DNA of 64,000 bases from Acrasis kona (lineage: Eukaryota > Heterolobosea > Eutetramitea > Acrasida > Acrasidae). The position numbers were made by a program, and so were the translations under genes. The stretch covers positions 1-64,000 of the forward strand of contig JAOPGA020001203.1 of NCBI GenBank assembly GCA_026419775.2, given 5' to 3'. The notes beneath the pieces were generated by a model. The model saw only the letters and a program-made list of their open reading frames with translations. It ran no database searches and was not told the origin of the DNA. Within the stretch, counting starts at the first letter, position 1. Every line of letters starts with the position of its first letter. Shown here piece by piece: positions 50,930 through 62,272 of this stretch.

Positions 50930-51943
50930 ATGGGAAACACAACAAACACATCCGCAGAGAGAACATATGCCAAGACCTATTATGGTCGCACTCATTACAT
51001 TCTTGAGGGTGATATCAACAACGAGAATGCGCCACTTGTGATTTGCGTTCACGGTATAGGATCAAGTACTCACGCATATGAGGAGATTGCACAAGACCTA
51101 ATAAAAGCGGGTGGCTACAAGGTCTTGAGATATGACCTTTACAGTAGGGGCTTCAGTGATCACGTTAATAATCCACACGTTGGAGACCTTTTTGTAGAAC
51201 AACTATACGAGCTTCTTGTAGAATTGAAGCTGACAAAAACTAATATTACTCTGATTGGACATAGTATGGGCGGCGCTATAGCCACGTTGTTTTCTCACAA
51301 ATACCCTACACTAGTCAATAGGCTCATACTTTTAACGCCCGCAGGTCTACCATGGCCTTTGCCATTCGGAAGTTCCCTACTAAGCATTCCTTACCTTGGA
51401 TGGGTGATGTTTTGCTTGGTGACAACATTCGTTCTCACACTCGAGAAAAGTATTGGAGAGAACTTCTTCGACATCAAATACTCACAAAAAAGTATTAAGC
51501 AGCAGTTAGAACTTCGCATTAAAGGCGGCCTCACTCATTACATAGACTACATGACCAACAGCGTGGCCAATTTTCCTTTAACAAGGTGCGTTAAAGAAGC
51601 CACCAATGTCGGTAAACACTCTAGGCCAACACTAATTGTGTGGGGACAGTACGACACAACGACACCAAGTGATGTTTGCTTCCCACAATGGCACAATCTT
51701 TTCAAAAACAACAAGGATTGTACTTTTGTTGTTGTAAAGGACGTAAGGCACAACTTCTTCAATGAAGAAGTAGAATTGTCGAACAAAGTGATCACCTCTT
51801 GGATTCTAGGCCAGGATTTCAATTATAATCCCATCAAGCATTCCAACATTGGTGCAATCGACATCAAATTAGATGAGAGAGACATTGAGATTAAGAGATT
51901 TTGGAATGAGAATGAGCATTTGTTCGGCACCTATATGATATAA
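50930..51943 (+). CDS. alpha/beta hydrolase with possible myristoylation site
   Basis: Single exon, 337 residues. It starts MGNTTNTSAERTY, whose Gly at position 2 with Asn/Thr/Ser after it is a plausible N-myristoylation signal. The alpha/beta-hydrolase fold shows VICVHGIGSSTHAYEEIA (oxyanion HG), the nucleophile elbow LIGHSMGGAIA, an acid in VWGQYDTTTP and the catalytic His in VVKDVRHNFF. The substrate is unknown; relatives include epoxide hydrolase and monoacylglycerol lipase-like enzymes. The insertion between the nucleophile and the acid (WPLPFGSSLLSIPYLGWVM) is hydrophobic and could form a lid. Confidence 0.88.
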   Translation: MGNTTNTSAERTYAKTYYGRTHYILEGDINNENAPLVICVHGIGSSTHAYEEIAQDLIKAGGYKVLRYDLYSRGFSDHVNNPHVGDLFVEQLYELLVELKLTKTNITLIGHSMGGAIATLFSHKYPTLVNRLILLTPAGLPWPLPFGSSLLSIPYLGWVMFCLVTTFVLTLEKSIGENFFDIKYSQKSIKQQLELRIKGGLTHYIDYMTNSVANFPLTRCVKEATNVGKHSRPTLIVWGQYDTTTPSDVCFPQWHNLFKNNKDCTFVVVKDVRHNFFNEEVELSNKVITSWILGQDFNYNPIKHSNIGAIDIKLDERDIEIKRFWNENEHLFGTYMI

Positions 51944-52220
51944 TAAATTTTGTATATTTAATGAGTATTCTTTTGCTCCATCTTTGTGTTGTGAAGTTTG
52001 ATCTATTTGCTTACTAGTATTTGTTTGGTATATTTTGTTGAGAAATTCAGAAAGAAATATCCTTCAAGAAATAAATTTAGATGGCGACGAGGAGAAAATA
52101 GTGTTTCCTAAAAGTTATTTTTAAATGTCGGTTGATGTAAAAAGAAAATATCCTTCCAAGATATAAATAGTATTAAATCAAATTACCAATCAAAAAGATT
52201 AAATACAAAAAGCACCAAAC

Positions 52221-52931
52221 ATGACCAGGTCGTTGGATAACTTCTTTTGTGGTGGTAGTGACCCGCTATTGATTCCCCAAGTCATACCGGCGATAATAAG
52301 TTCTAAACCAGGTGGCTTATTGAGCATTGCCACTCCTACCTCCGTTGGAATGCTCTTTTTTGAAAAGACACAGACACCAAGTCCCAGCCCGTTACCAATA
52401 CCATCACAAAATGACATTACACAAATCAGACTCATGATAAAGGAAGCGATTAAATCAGGTTACAGACACATTGACTGTGCAGAATTATTCACAGGGTTTG
52501 AAAAACAAGTTGGAATTGCTGTATCAGAGGCCTTGATGGAGTGTGAACTAAAAAGGTCGGACGTCTTCATTACCTGCATGCTCTCAAGCATTGGAATGGT
52601 AAATTGTAAAAAAGCATGTATGAATACCATTAAGGACCTACAAACAGACTATATAGACTTGTATCTTATAGACTTTACTCTCTTTTCCACCTTATGTAAA
52701 ACTCAAAGATTTTCTTTTGATCATGATTCTTTGAGTGATAATTCACTTGGTGATCTTCCTAAACGAATTCGTACTTTTGCAAGAATGTGGAGAACTATGG
52801 AGAAGCTTGTGAAAAACGGATTCGTGAGGAACATTGGTCTGATAGGGTGTCCTGAGGATGATGTTGACTATATTTTATCCTTCGCTAAAATAAGACCAGT
52901 GCTGATGGGGTCCGACAGCAACTTGGTTTAA
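52221..52931 (+). CDS. aldo-keto reductase-like protein, catalytically degenerate and short
   Basis: Single exon of 236 residues. The AKR pattern is clear: ITQIRLMIKEAIKSGYRHIDCAELFTGFEKQVGIAVSEAL, then RSDVFITCML, DLQTDYIDLYLIDF and GFVRNIGLIGCPEDDVDYIL. By comparison with the family, the catalytic tetrad Asp-Tyr-Lys-His is only partly kept. The Asp (HIDCA) is present, Tyr is Phe (AELF), Lys is Met (TCML) and His is Asp (LIDF). The chain ends about 80-100 residues early, without the C-terminal part of the barrel that holds NADP. It may be a pseudoenzyme or a decaying copy. The frame is otherwise intact. Confidence 0.8.
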   Translation: MTRSLDNFFCGGSDPLLIPQVIPAIISSKPGGLLSIATPTSVGMLFFEKTQTPSPSPLPIPSQNDITQIRLMIKEAIKSGYRHIDCAELFTGFEKQVGIAVSEALMECELKRSDVFITCMLSSIGMVNCKKACMNTIKDLQTDYIDLYLIDFTLFSTLCKTQRFSFDHDSLSDNSLGDLPKRIRTFARMWRTMEKLVKNGFVRNIGLIGCPEDDVDYILSFAKIRPVLMGSDSNLV

Positions 52932-53136
52932 CTTTGTACCATACTGTAACATATATTAATAACTAGATATTATTAAAATACATTTGCTATATCACTCTAA
53001 TTACTTTATTCATTGGGATATAACCAACTTAAATTTCTACTCAACCCCTTAGCGAAGATGATACGAAGCTGTGATATCCGAGTACAGTATATCATGAAAA
53101 TCTAACTTTTATTAAGCGAACATATCTACAAAACCA

Positions 53137-54779
<1,643 letters not shown>

Positions 54780-54847
54780 CTAAAAACAAGAAGCTTTACA
54801 ATATCTATATGACACGAACAGAGTGTTTCAAAACTTTTTTATTTATT

Positions 54848-56194
54848 TTAGTACGTTATCGTCATGGCGCCGAGTGTTAGACCAGCAGCCGTGCCAACCA
54901 TGAAAAATTTATTACCTCTCTTCAAGGTCTTCTTCACTTTAATGGCCTCATAAAGGGTCAAAGGTAGACTCACACTAACACAGTTTCCGTACATCGATAG
55001 TGTTTCGACAATCTTTTCGGCTGGGAATCCAAAGATGTTGACTAGAACTTGTAACATTGCTGCACTTGCTTGATGGGGTATAACAACGTCAATGTTTTCG
55101 AATGCTTTTCCCTCTTGGAAGCCGGGTAATACAGTGCTCAAGAAGGGTGCGGCACGCTTGGCAGTGTAGTTCAAAAGTGCTTTACCATCCATATGGAACA
55201 TGGTGTGTTCTGGTTTTGTCCAAACAAATGTGGGATGATATCTGCTTCCTCCGGACCTGATAGTTGTCAAGTCTGCTGCTTCTCCGTATGTCTCGAATTT
55301 GTAGCTATTGATGCAGGATGACTCTTCTTTTGGTGTTGGGCCAACAATTACGGCGGCACCAGTATCTTTATAAAGTTACTCTGTGTAAACAACAGGATGA
55401 TACTTACCTCCCATCAGTCCAGCAGAATGTGAGTTTCCAGTGAAGTTCAATGAACAACTGCTGGCTTCACTACATACTAGCAGAATGTAGCCATTGTACA
55501 TACCACTCTCAATTAGACCGGCAGCCATCTGAAGCCCTGACATGAAACTAATGCATGTGCTTGTTACAGTACAACAAGGAATGCTGCTACCTCCCAAACC
55601 AATGGCTCTTTGTACTAGACAGCTGTTGTCGGGAAGTGCTCTCTCGGGAGTACCAGAACAGTTTATAATGTACACAATTTCACTTGGTGAAATTCCTGCA
55701 TCTGCAATTGCCTCTTTGGCAGCCTCTGCAGCTAAAAACACAGAACCAGCCTAAAAGTTGATATGAAGAAGACATCAAAAACTTACAACTTCAGCTTCGA
55801 TCTCCTTGTCAGTGTAATTGGCAAGTTTTTCATCTGGGGTGAACTTGTAGTTCATGAAAACACCATTTCTTAATTCATTAGCACGAGCGTACAATGTGAT
55901 TTACCTTCTTTGGGCTAATTTTTCCAAACTTTGAACATACCTTCTTTCTTTCACACCACTTGTTCTTTCAGTATATCCTTTAGGTAGTCCACACACAGCA
56001 TCAATCTCCTCACTAGTTATTACATTTGGTGGTAGGTACCTTCCAACACCGTAAATCTTGATTTTTGGTTGTGTCTTTTCCACACCACTGCATGTGTTCG
56101 AGTTCAACAAACTATCACACTTGTCGCTTTGTTGTGGATTTAAATGACCAAGTAGAATATCTGTCCTTCTTCTCTGCTGCTCGTGTGTGTTCAT
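54848..56194 (-). CDS. KASIII/FabH-like 3-oxoacyl synthase
   Basis: Four exons (55941-56194, 55787-55868, 55408-55750, 54848-55365) keep phase and give about 398 residues. It starts MNTHEQQRRRTD and includes IYGVGRYLPPNVITSEEID, TSGVKERR. The catalytic triad of KASIII is visible: Cys in TVTSTCISFMSGL, His in VVIPHQASAAM, and Asn in YGNCVSVSLP. Such enzymes start fatty-acid or polyketide synthesis by condensing an acyl-CoA with a malonyl thioester, and related OleA proteins make hydrocarbons. The first intron is longer (72 nt). The substrate is unknown and a eukaryotic mitochondrial or bacterial-type role are both possible. No targeting peptide is obvious. Confidence 0.85.
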
Positions 56195-56695
56195 TTTGAA
56201 TTTTCCAACAGGATATTGTAGTTGAAGTGTTTGACGTTTATATAACGGGATTTGGTCCACACCAACTCCGCGTTAGTTTTTTTCCTTTACCAAACAAGGA
56301 CGTTGATAGAAAGCATTCATGGATGGCGGCGAACAACATAGTGAACGTCTTTATTAAATAATAAACAGAAATAACCGCAAAATACTTAGAACCTTACAAA
56401 CAATAATAGAAGACATATAATGAAGTGAATGTCACTGTGAGTCATCGAATTGTTTTGTTCCCATACAACGACATTTGATCAATAAAAAAGACTGTATACC
56501 TTTTGCAAAACTAAAAGAAAGAACCAACCTTGATTATTAAAATTGCGAAACATGTTGGCAATGTCTCAGTTGGATCTTTCAATCGAATGTAAAAGTTAAA
56601 CAATTCGAAGTACATGATGAATTAAAGCAAGAGGAGGAAGAATTAATAAAAGTGTGAGGTATATACATAAGCGATTCCGATTTATGATCATACAT
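56195..56695. other. intergenic AT-rich stretch
   Basis: About 500 bp without an identified gene between the KASIII-like gene and the short BTB-like fragment. Confidence 0.4.
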
Positions 56696-56865
56696 TTACT
56701 TCTGTTGTTTGTTCATCTCATTTAAAATTAACTTTCTGAAGAAAAGTGACTGTGCTGCCAAAATAACTCTGTGTCCGTAAGTTGTGCTCTTGTCGTCAGC
56801 AGATGTGGTCTACGAAACTTAAACACTAATAGACGAAGGAAACTTACTGGTTGCGTGTCTGCCAT
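56696..56865 (-). pseudogene. short spliced frame with BTB-like sequence
   Basis: Two small exons (56848-56865, 56696-56809; 38-nt GTAAGT intron) encode 43 residues ending in YGHRVILAAQSLFFRKLILNEM. The segment resembles the BTB motif HRVILAARS..FR found in BTB/POZ proteins, but the product stops after about one helix and lacks the preceding strand and the rest of the domain. It could be a decayed BTB gene or a real micropeptide. The splice signals and frame look genuine. Confidence 0.45.
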
Positions 56866-57720
56866 CTTCTAATTTTTTGAAATGTTTGTTGGTTGTCCTA
56901 TTTCAACCAATAAAATGAAAATTAAAATAATTGTAAGCTGCGTAGTTCATGTGCAAGTTCACCCATCACATCATCTGTTACGAAAATGAACAGAATATAT
57001 TGACTGCAATGATGATTCGTGAGTAGTATACTCAATACGACAATTAAAAGAAAGGTAATTAAGATATCGCTTCCACCCTGAATGTGAACAGGTGTAGAAA
57101 AAAATTTGAAATTCAATCACACGAAAAGGGAGTTGCTTGATTTCTGTATCTGTATGTACTGTTGTAATAATCTCTTGCTCTTGCTTCTTGTATATCGATC
57201 TTGCTGCTCAACTTCCTTGCTCTCTGCTGGTAAGCTTGTGAATCTTCGAAGGAAACAAGTCATCAGTACACAATCAAGTCTGCAGTGGTGCAAGTACAGC
57301 CAAACACTACCAGAGCCAAACACAACAAACGCAACCATACAAGATCGAACCCTAATCAGTTCATGGAGCTGATCAAACTCTATAACGTCAATGTTCGTAT
57401 CGATTATCAGATTTTTGCAACAAGATGAACGCGAAAACAAATAAACATTAGATCCATAGCATCACTGGTTACAATTTTCCTCCTCAGAAAGTTGTGCAAT
57501 ACTTATTGAGCAGCGTAGGTGTGTTTCGTCCATACAATTCTCCAATTATGACAGAAAAAGTCTCGGGTATGTTTAAAAGCTAAAGTAAAATAAGTGAGCC
57601 ATGAGTATACATGATAAGAAGTTTATTGTTAATATTTACTACGTTGATTTGTTATTAGTGTTTGTCTTTTCGTGTTGGGCTTCCACATGACACTTTTTAA
57701 AGCATTCTTTATGTTCTCTT
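56866..57720. other. intergenic stretch without identified gene
   Basis: About 850 bp. Overlapping short frames around 57106-57440 are on both strands without a start, domain or composition that supports coding. No repeat or RNA gene was recognised. Confidence 0.4.
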
Positions 57721-58134
57721 TCAAGAGTTCGGGGGCATATATCTGTATTCAAGTTCGTTGAGAATGTATCTTAAACTTAGTTTGTGGTGGCAGCTAGATG
57801 GTTTTGTTTCTTTCGATTTTTTGAGTGGCCACCTTTGAACGCCAATTTCATGATACCTCCGCTTCAGTGTTGAAAGGGATATATTAAGCATTTTGCATGC
57901 CTCCGCCTGGGGTAAATGCATGTAGTTTCTTATCTCCTCCTCATTTACATTAATTCTTTTCCCTCTTGTCGAAGGAGTTATGTGTCTTGGATTGGAGTTA
58001 ACAAAAACGTATTGGGTGTTTGAGTCTTTGCAGCTCTTTGGTGTTGTGGTTCGGGCCAACATCAGTTTTTGAAAGTTTTGTTTGAAGCCGGATACCAAAA
58101 TGACCAAAAAAAGTGTCCGACAACCCCAATCCAT
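57721..58134 (-). CDS. RWP-RK domain protein
   Basis: Single exon, 137 residues. The RWP-RK domain is at about residues 65-105: LPQAEACKMLNISLSTLKRRYHEIGVQRWPLKKSKE, with the diagnostic RWPLKK (RWPxRK form). These DNA-binding proteins regulate nitrogen response and gamete development in green plants and occur in some amoebae and heteroloboseans. The protein is short, with only a basic N-terminal extension, so it might act as a partner or competitor of longer factors. A hydrophobic stretch at the N-terminus (LFLVILVSGF) is odd for a nuclear protein and may mean the true start is further in (MLARTTTPKS). Confidence 0.8.
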   Translation of the reverse strand: MDWGCRTLFLVILVSGFKQNFQKLMLARTTTPKSCKDSNTQYVFVNSNPRHITPSTRGKRINVNEEEIRNYMHLPQAEACKMLNISLSTLKRRYHEIGVQRWPLKKSKETKPSSCHHKLSLRYILNELEYRYMPPNS

Positions 58135-58145
58135 TTTTAGAAGAT

Positions 58146-58457
58146 TTATTGAACGGATGTTTTAAAAAAAAACAATTTTTCGCACGAGGTTATGGTCATC
58201 GCTAAGCGATTTGGACAGTACTGTTTGTCTGATAGGTTGTTGTATAGGTCTTTTTTGCTATAGCCCAAAAAAATCTTTATATAGTCGAAGCCGCAGAGAA
58301 AAGCTGCCAAACAAGTAAAATATTCTGCGCGATAGCCAGATTTTTCAAAAATCAACCAACCATCAAAACCCAGTTGAGGCAAGTTGAACAAAAAAGACTT
58401 ATAACGATTATTATTAATAGGGATAATCAATCGTTTTTGTGCTGTATTTTTAAACAT
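58146..58457 (-). CDS. short protein of unknown function beside RWP-RK gene
   Basis: An open frame of about 103 residues starts MFKNTAQKRLIIPI and is rich in Tyr, Phe and Leu (GYRAEYFTCLAAFLCGFDYIKIFLG). The stop codon lies inside AATAAA as in other real genes here, and it lies 11 bp upstream of the RWP-RK start on the same strand. No similarity is recognised. It might be a separate gene or, less likely, part of the 5' region of the RWP-RK gene. Confidence 0.35.
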   Translation of the reverse strand: MFKNTAQKRLIIPINNNRYKSFLFNLPQLGFDGWLIFEKSGYRAEYFTCLAAFLCGFDYIKIFLGYSKKDLYNNLSDKQYCPNRLAMTITSCEKLFFFKTSVQ

Positions 58458-58460
58458 CAA

Positions 58461-59010
58461 TTACTTAATGAAATAGCCGATGGATTGGTCTAGTGATACT
58501 TTTTATTTCTCTTGGCACCCGTGGATATGATACAAGCAATCATTCCAGTTGTATGAAAACGGCCGTTTGATAAGTACCACCACATTTGCAAAATCACTAC
58601 CAATATAGTCTAAAGGTGGTCGCATTATCAAAACAAGTATCCAAGAAGTTGTTTCTGAAAAGCAATTTCAGGATAATTCAAGCGTTAATGAATATGACTG
58701 AAAGTGGCAAATTGTTAAAATGTGCTGGAGGACGTCAATTTCACCTTGTCCATAGCTACTAGGGAGAAACCTGGTAGGCCTCATGAGCATGAAATTAGTA
58801 TGCATTAATGATTTTAATTAGATCTCAAACAATTAACGTATATAGTAAAGTGACCCCCGAATTTGCTTCCTTGAAAAGCTCAATAATTATTATTGGTCTC
58901 TTCTCGGCACCGAATTGTGCGAAGGGATCGAATTCAACTGTTAAAAATAGGTTTATTTTTTAAATCGTGGAAATTCGGCGCACAATCTCCAATATTTATT
59001 CAATTACATT
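58461..59010. other. intergenic stretch without identified gene
   Basis: About 550 bp of AT-rich sequence, with many short A/T runs. A tRNA A-box-like string TGGTCTAGTG occurs near 58485-58494 but no cloverleaf fits. Probably promoter sequence for the next gene. Confidence 0.4.
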
Positions 59011-59427
59011 TTGTCCGTTTCTAAAAACCATTTATTAATACCCCAAAACTCTTCCTTTTATTCGGTTCAAAAAACCATTATGATAAACCGCAAAAAACCA
59101 AACAACAACATGACCATCAACAGCAACTCTGACGCTAGAAACCACGCCCCAGGTTCAGTGAAGACCATCTTGCAGGTACAAGTAAATGAACCCACACTCT
59201 CTAAACAGACGATTGCCATACAATCCATAGGAAAGTTACACATTGAAAAACCATCTGAGAGATCTCCCATCATTACAAAGAATATCAACAAAATGAAGAG
59301 GTTTAAGGTATTCAACCAAAGCGCAAGTAAGAATGTTGAGGCCTACCTATCAAAAAAAGGAAGATCTCACATCTGTGTCAGGGACAATTTCGAAGATAAA
59401 TATCTGTTAAGCCTAAACCAACTGTAA
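59011..59427 (+). CDS. small basic protein, unknown function
   Basis: A 138-residue frame with basic and Asn-rich N-terminal part (MINRKKPNNNMT) and a C-terminal half with a repeating amphipathic pattern (TIAIQSIGKLHIEKPSERSP). No family is recognised. The last residues (VRDNFEDKYLLSLNQL) are acidic/hydrophobic. The stop is followed by a run with AAATAAATAAATG, a polyadenylation-like signal. The first in-frame ATG was used, but a later one (MINRKK) is possible. Confidence 0.45.
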   Translation: MSVSKNHLLIPQNSSFYSVQKTIMINRKKPNNNMTINSNSDARNHAPGSVKTILQVQVNEPTLSKQTIAIQSIGKLHIEKPSERSPIITKNINKMKRFKVFNQSASKNVEAYLSKKGRSHICVRDNFEDKYLLSLNQL

Positions 59428-59624
59428 AATACCACAACCACCAATCACATGTAACATAAAATAAATAAATGTATTTCTTTAAATACTACCCGACTACTTT
59501 ACTAGAGTTACATTGCATCCAACTGCAAACTCCAACACCACTAATTAATACACAGTTTTTACTAACATTTGAAGGTTTATCATCTAGTTCATCCATTTAC
59601 TTCCAAAAAGTGGCTTCCTTACGA

Positions 59625-62038
59625 CTAGTTGTTCTTGTTGCTGATTCTCTTTTTTGCATTTGACACAATGTCAATAACGAATTTATAGTGCATATCGTTA
59701 CTTCCCAATTTGATAACCTCATCAGATACAAATTCACAACATTTCAATGTATTCTTAAAATCTCCATCAAAATAACTCCTTTTCGCACTCTCCAAATGGT
59801 TTTGAATTCCCTTCATTCTCACATTGCACTCCTCTATAGGCGCAACCAATCGATATACACAACAAGCATCTGTTTTATCTTTATGAGCCACATACGAAAC
59901 CCATTCACACAAAAACAAGTCCTTTACAATATTAAAAGTTTGTTCCCCAATCAAAATATGGGTGCAAAATCTTTTATTTAATTTTTCTAATCTACACGCA
60001 GCACTCACAACAGGTCCAATCGCAGTAAAGTTTAATTTCTTCTTCGTACCCATATTTCCCAACAACACATCGCCAGTATTCACGCCAATCCTCATTTTCA
60101 AGTCATTAGGGAATTGCTTCTTACGCCACACATCTCTCAACATTCTCAAACGCACCTGACAAGCATGAGCAGCCCTACAAGCCTGTAACGCATGATCCTG
60201 AATGGGTTCGAACCAAGTGTTAAAGATGGCCATCACACAATCTCCAACCAACTTATCGACCATGCCTCCATGCGACTCGATCAAACCAATCACTTCTTCA
60301 AAGTACGAATGCACGATACACAACAACCTCGATGGTTCTTCCTTATCGGCCATCATCGAGAAACCAAACAAACCAGCATACAAGACGGTCACATTCCTGT
60401 GCTTCATTCCCAATTCAGCAATGGTGCTATCCTTGATAATCTTGTGCACGATGGCAAATGGAACGTATTTTTGAAACGTTTGTAATGTATTCTTCATCAC
60501 CTTGACGCTACTTTGAATTCGATTCACCTCCCACAACGGACTCACCCTGTGCGCATCTCGATCGAAAATCAGATTGGAAATGTGTTTGAGTTCCGATTTA
60601 ATGTAGAGCAGAGGGCTCGTGATGGCGCGCGTCACCAGCACGATGGCGAGCGATCCGATGGCCACCACCACGATGCTAAACACAGCCATCCATGCGCTGG
60701 TCGCAAAGATCATGCTGCCGAAATTACGATTGGGAAGTGCGACGATGACCCAACACGTAAAGTTCAAAACGTCAGAGTAGCGGGATGCCAGAAAACTAAA
60801 ATCTCCATCCATCACTTGACCGTTGGTGATGTTTTGTAAAAAGATCAATTCGCAGAGGTTACGAACTACTGGGTCGCTGCTCATGATGCATGATAAACGA
60901 GATCCATCTGAATTGTATTTGGGTCCGATCGACGACACGCCCGAAATGATTCTTGCCCTGGAGTCGACGATGAAGATGATTCCTGATCCCAAGTATGGCG
61001 CCAGGTCGTCTAATTTGGAATCGATTTTATCGAGATTGAAGAGTACTGCCATTGCTCCGAGGAAGTTTTGTTGATTGAGTGGCTTTGTGTAGTCCTTGTA
61101 GATTGGCGTGGATGCCGCAATGTAATTGACGCCCATGACTGGAAATACTGGACTCCAATTGAATAATTGTGTCTTGTTGGAATTGGTGAACCATTGATAG
61201 CTAGTGAGTGGTACTCTGTTTTGTAGCCTGTGTTTGGTGATTGGTCCGAGCTATCATTTTAAGAGCGAACGGAAGCGAATACTTACGGTACGATTGTCAT
61301 AAATTGATTGTGAATAAAAATCTTTTTCTTGATCATCATCTACTCTTAGGACCTGGAAAGATTTTTAGAATTAATATATATGTTGTTGACGTACTGTTGT
61401 TTGATTGACCGTGATGATTGTTCTGTTAATGTTTCCGTAGATGAATTCTGCATCGGCTAGGGAGTTTTGTAAAGTGATGAGGAAGTATTTTACATTATCA
61501 AGGTTGAGGAGGTCAACTCTTCCATTGGTTGCTGAAGAATTAATGAGTCGAAGAAGGTTTGGTGCGAACCCCATGTAATCCTCCACGAACTGTTGTGAAT
61601 TATAGCAAATAATAAAATTAACAAACATGGTAGGTGATCCTGTATGTTTCTTTCCTTTCAACCTGTACTGCGTCATTGATTGCAAACTGGCCTGATGAAT
61701 ATAACAATGCCCAGGTACAGCCGAAGCATATAATACCCTATACAGATGTTTTAACTTTATAAAAGTGAAGGAATTATTACTTGTATCAAGAACACCAAAA
61801 GTAGTATGCTCCTAACTGTCATGGGGTGAAATTTATTCCTGTTAATGTCTTGGTTTTTTGCTCTGACTTTGAACGCATCCATGTTTGCTATACTAGGCGG
61901 CATTTCTAATACTGATTCGAGCCTAACTTTATCTGCATTCCTCGATTCAAGCGGTACAAGTGAAGGGGGAGCAGTGTGTAGCGCACTGCACCGCTTATGT
62001 GTTGATCCTTCCGGCTCTTGGTCAGACTCTGTGGTCAT
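59625..62038 (-). CDS. Cache-type receptor with degenerate class III nucleotide cyclase domain
   Basis: Five exons (61781-62038, 61627-61737, 61395-61589, 61287-61352, 59625-61250) keep phase and give about 751 residues. An N-terminal transmembrane helix (SILLLVFLIQ-GIICFG) is followed by an extracellular Cache-like region (AVLFNLDKIDSKLDDLAPYL, GIIFIVDSRARIISGVS), a second transmembrane helix (AVFSIVVVAIGSLAIVLV) and a HAMP-like linker. The class III cyclase domain is near residues 510-670. The first metal-ligand Asp is lost: the usual FADI.GF reads YAGLFGF. The second is kept in KLVGDCVMAIF. The adenine/transition-state site IGDxVNxAARLE is altered to IGPVVSAACRLE, with Asp to Pro and Asn to Ser. 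Catalysis on ATP or GTP is unlikely. Confidence 0.9.
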
Positions 62039-62272
62039 ATTAACAATTTAGTAGTTGATCTCATGCAAAAATAACCGAACATTCCCAAACAAATACGCCA
62101 AATTTAACATGATCAACTTTGGACCGACTGTCATCACTTTTGACAAGCAATTTAAACCATTTTGATGCGCACACAAAAAGCAAAAATACTTTATATTGCA
62201 GAAGCTTACAACAAACAACCACAGCCATGATGAACCTCTCGCGCCAACGCTCCTAAAAATTCTTATAATCTA

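Noticed and set aside
58485-58495. String TGGTCTAGTG like a tRNA A box
   Set aside because: No T-arm, anticodon stem or acceptor pairing could be fitted around it.
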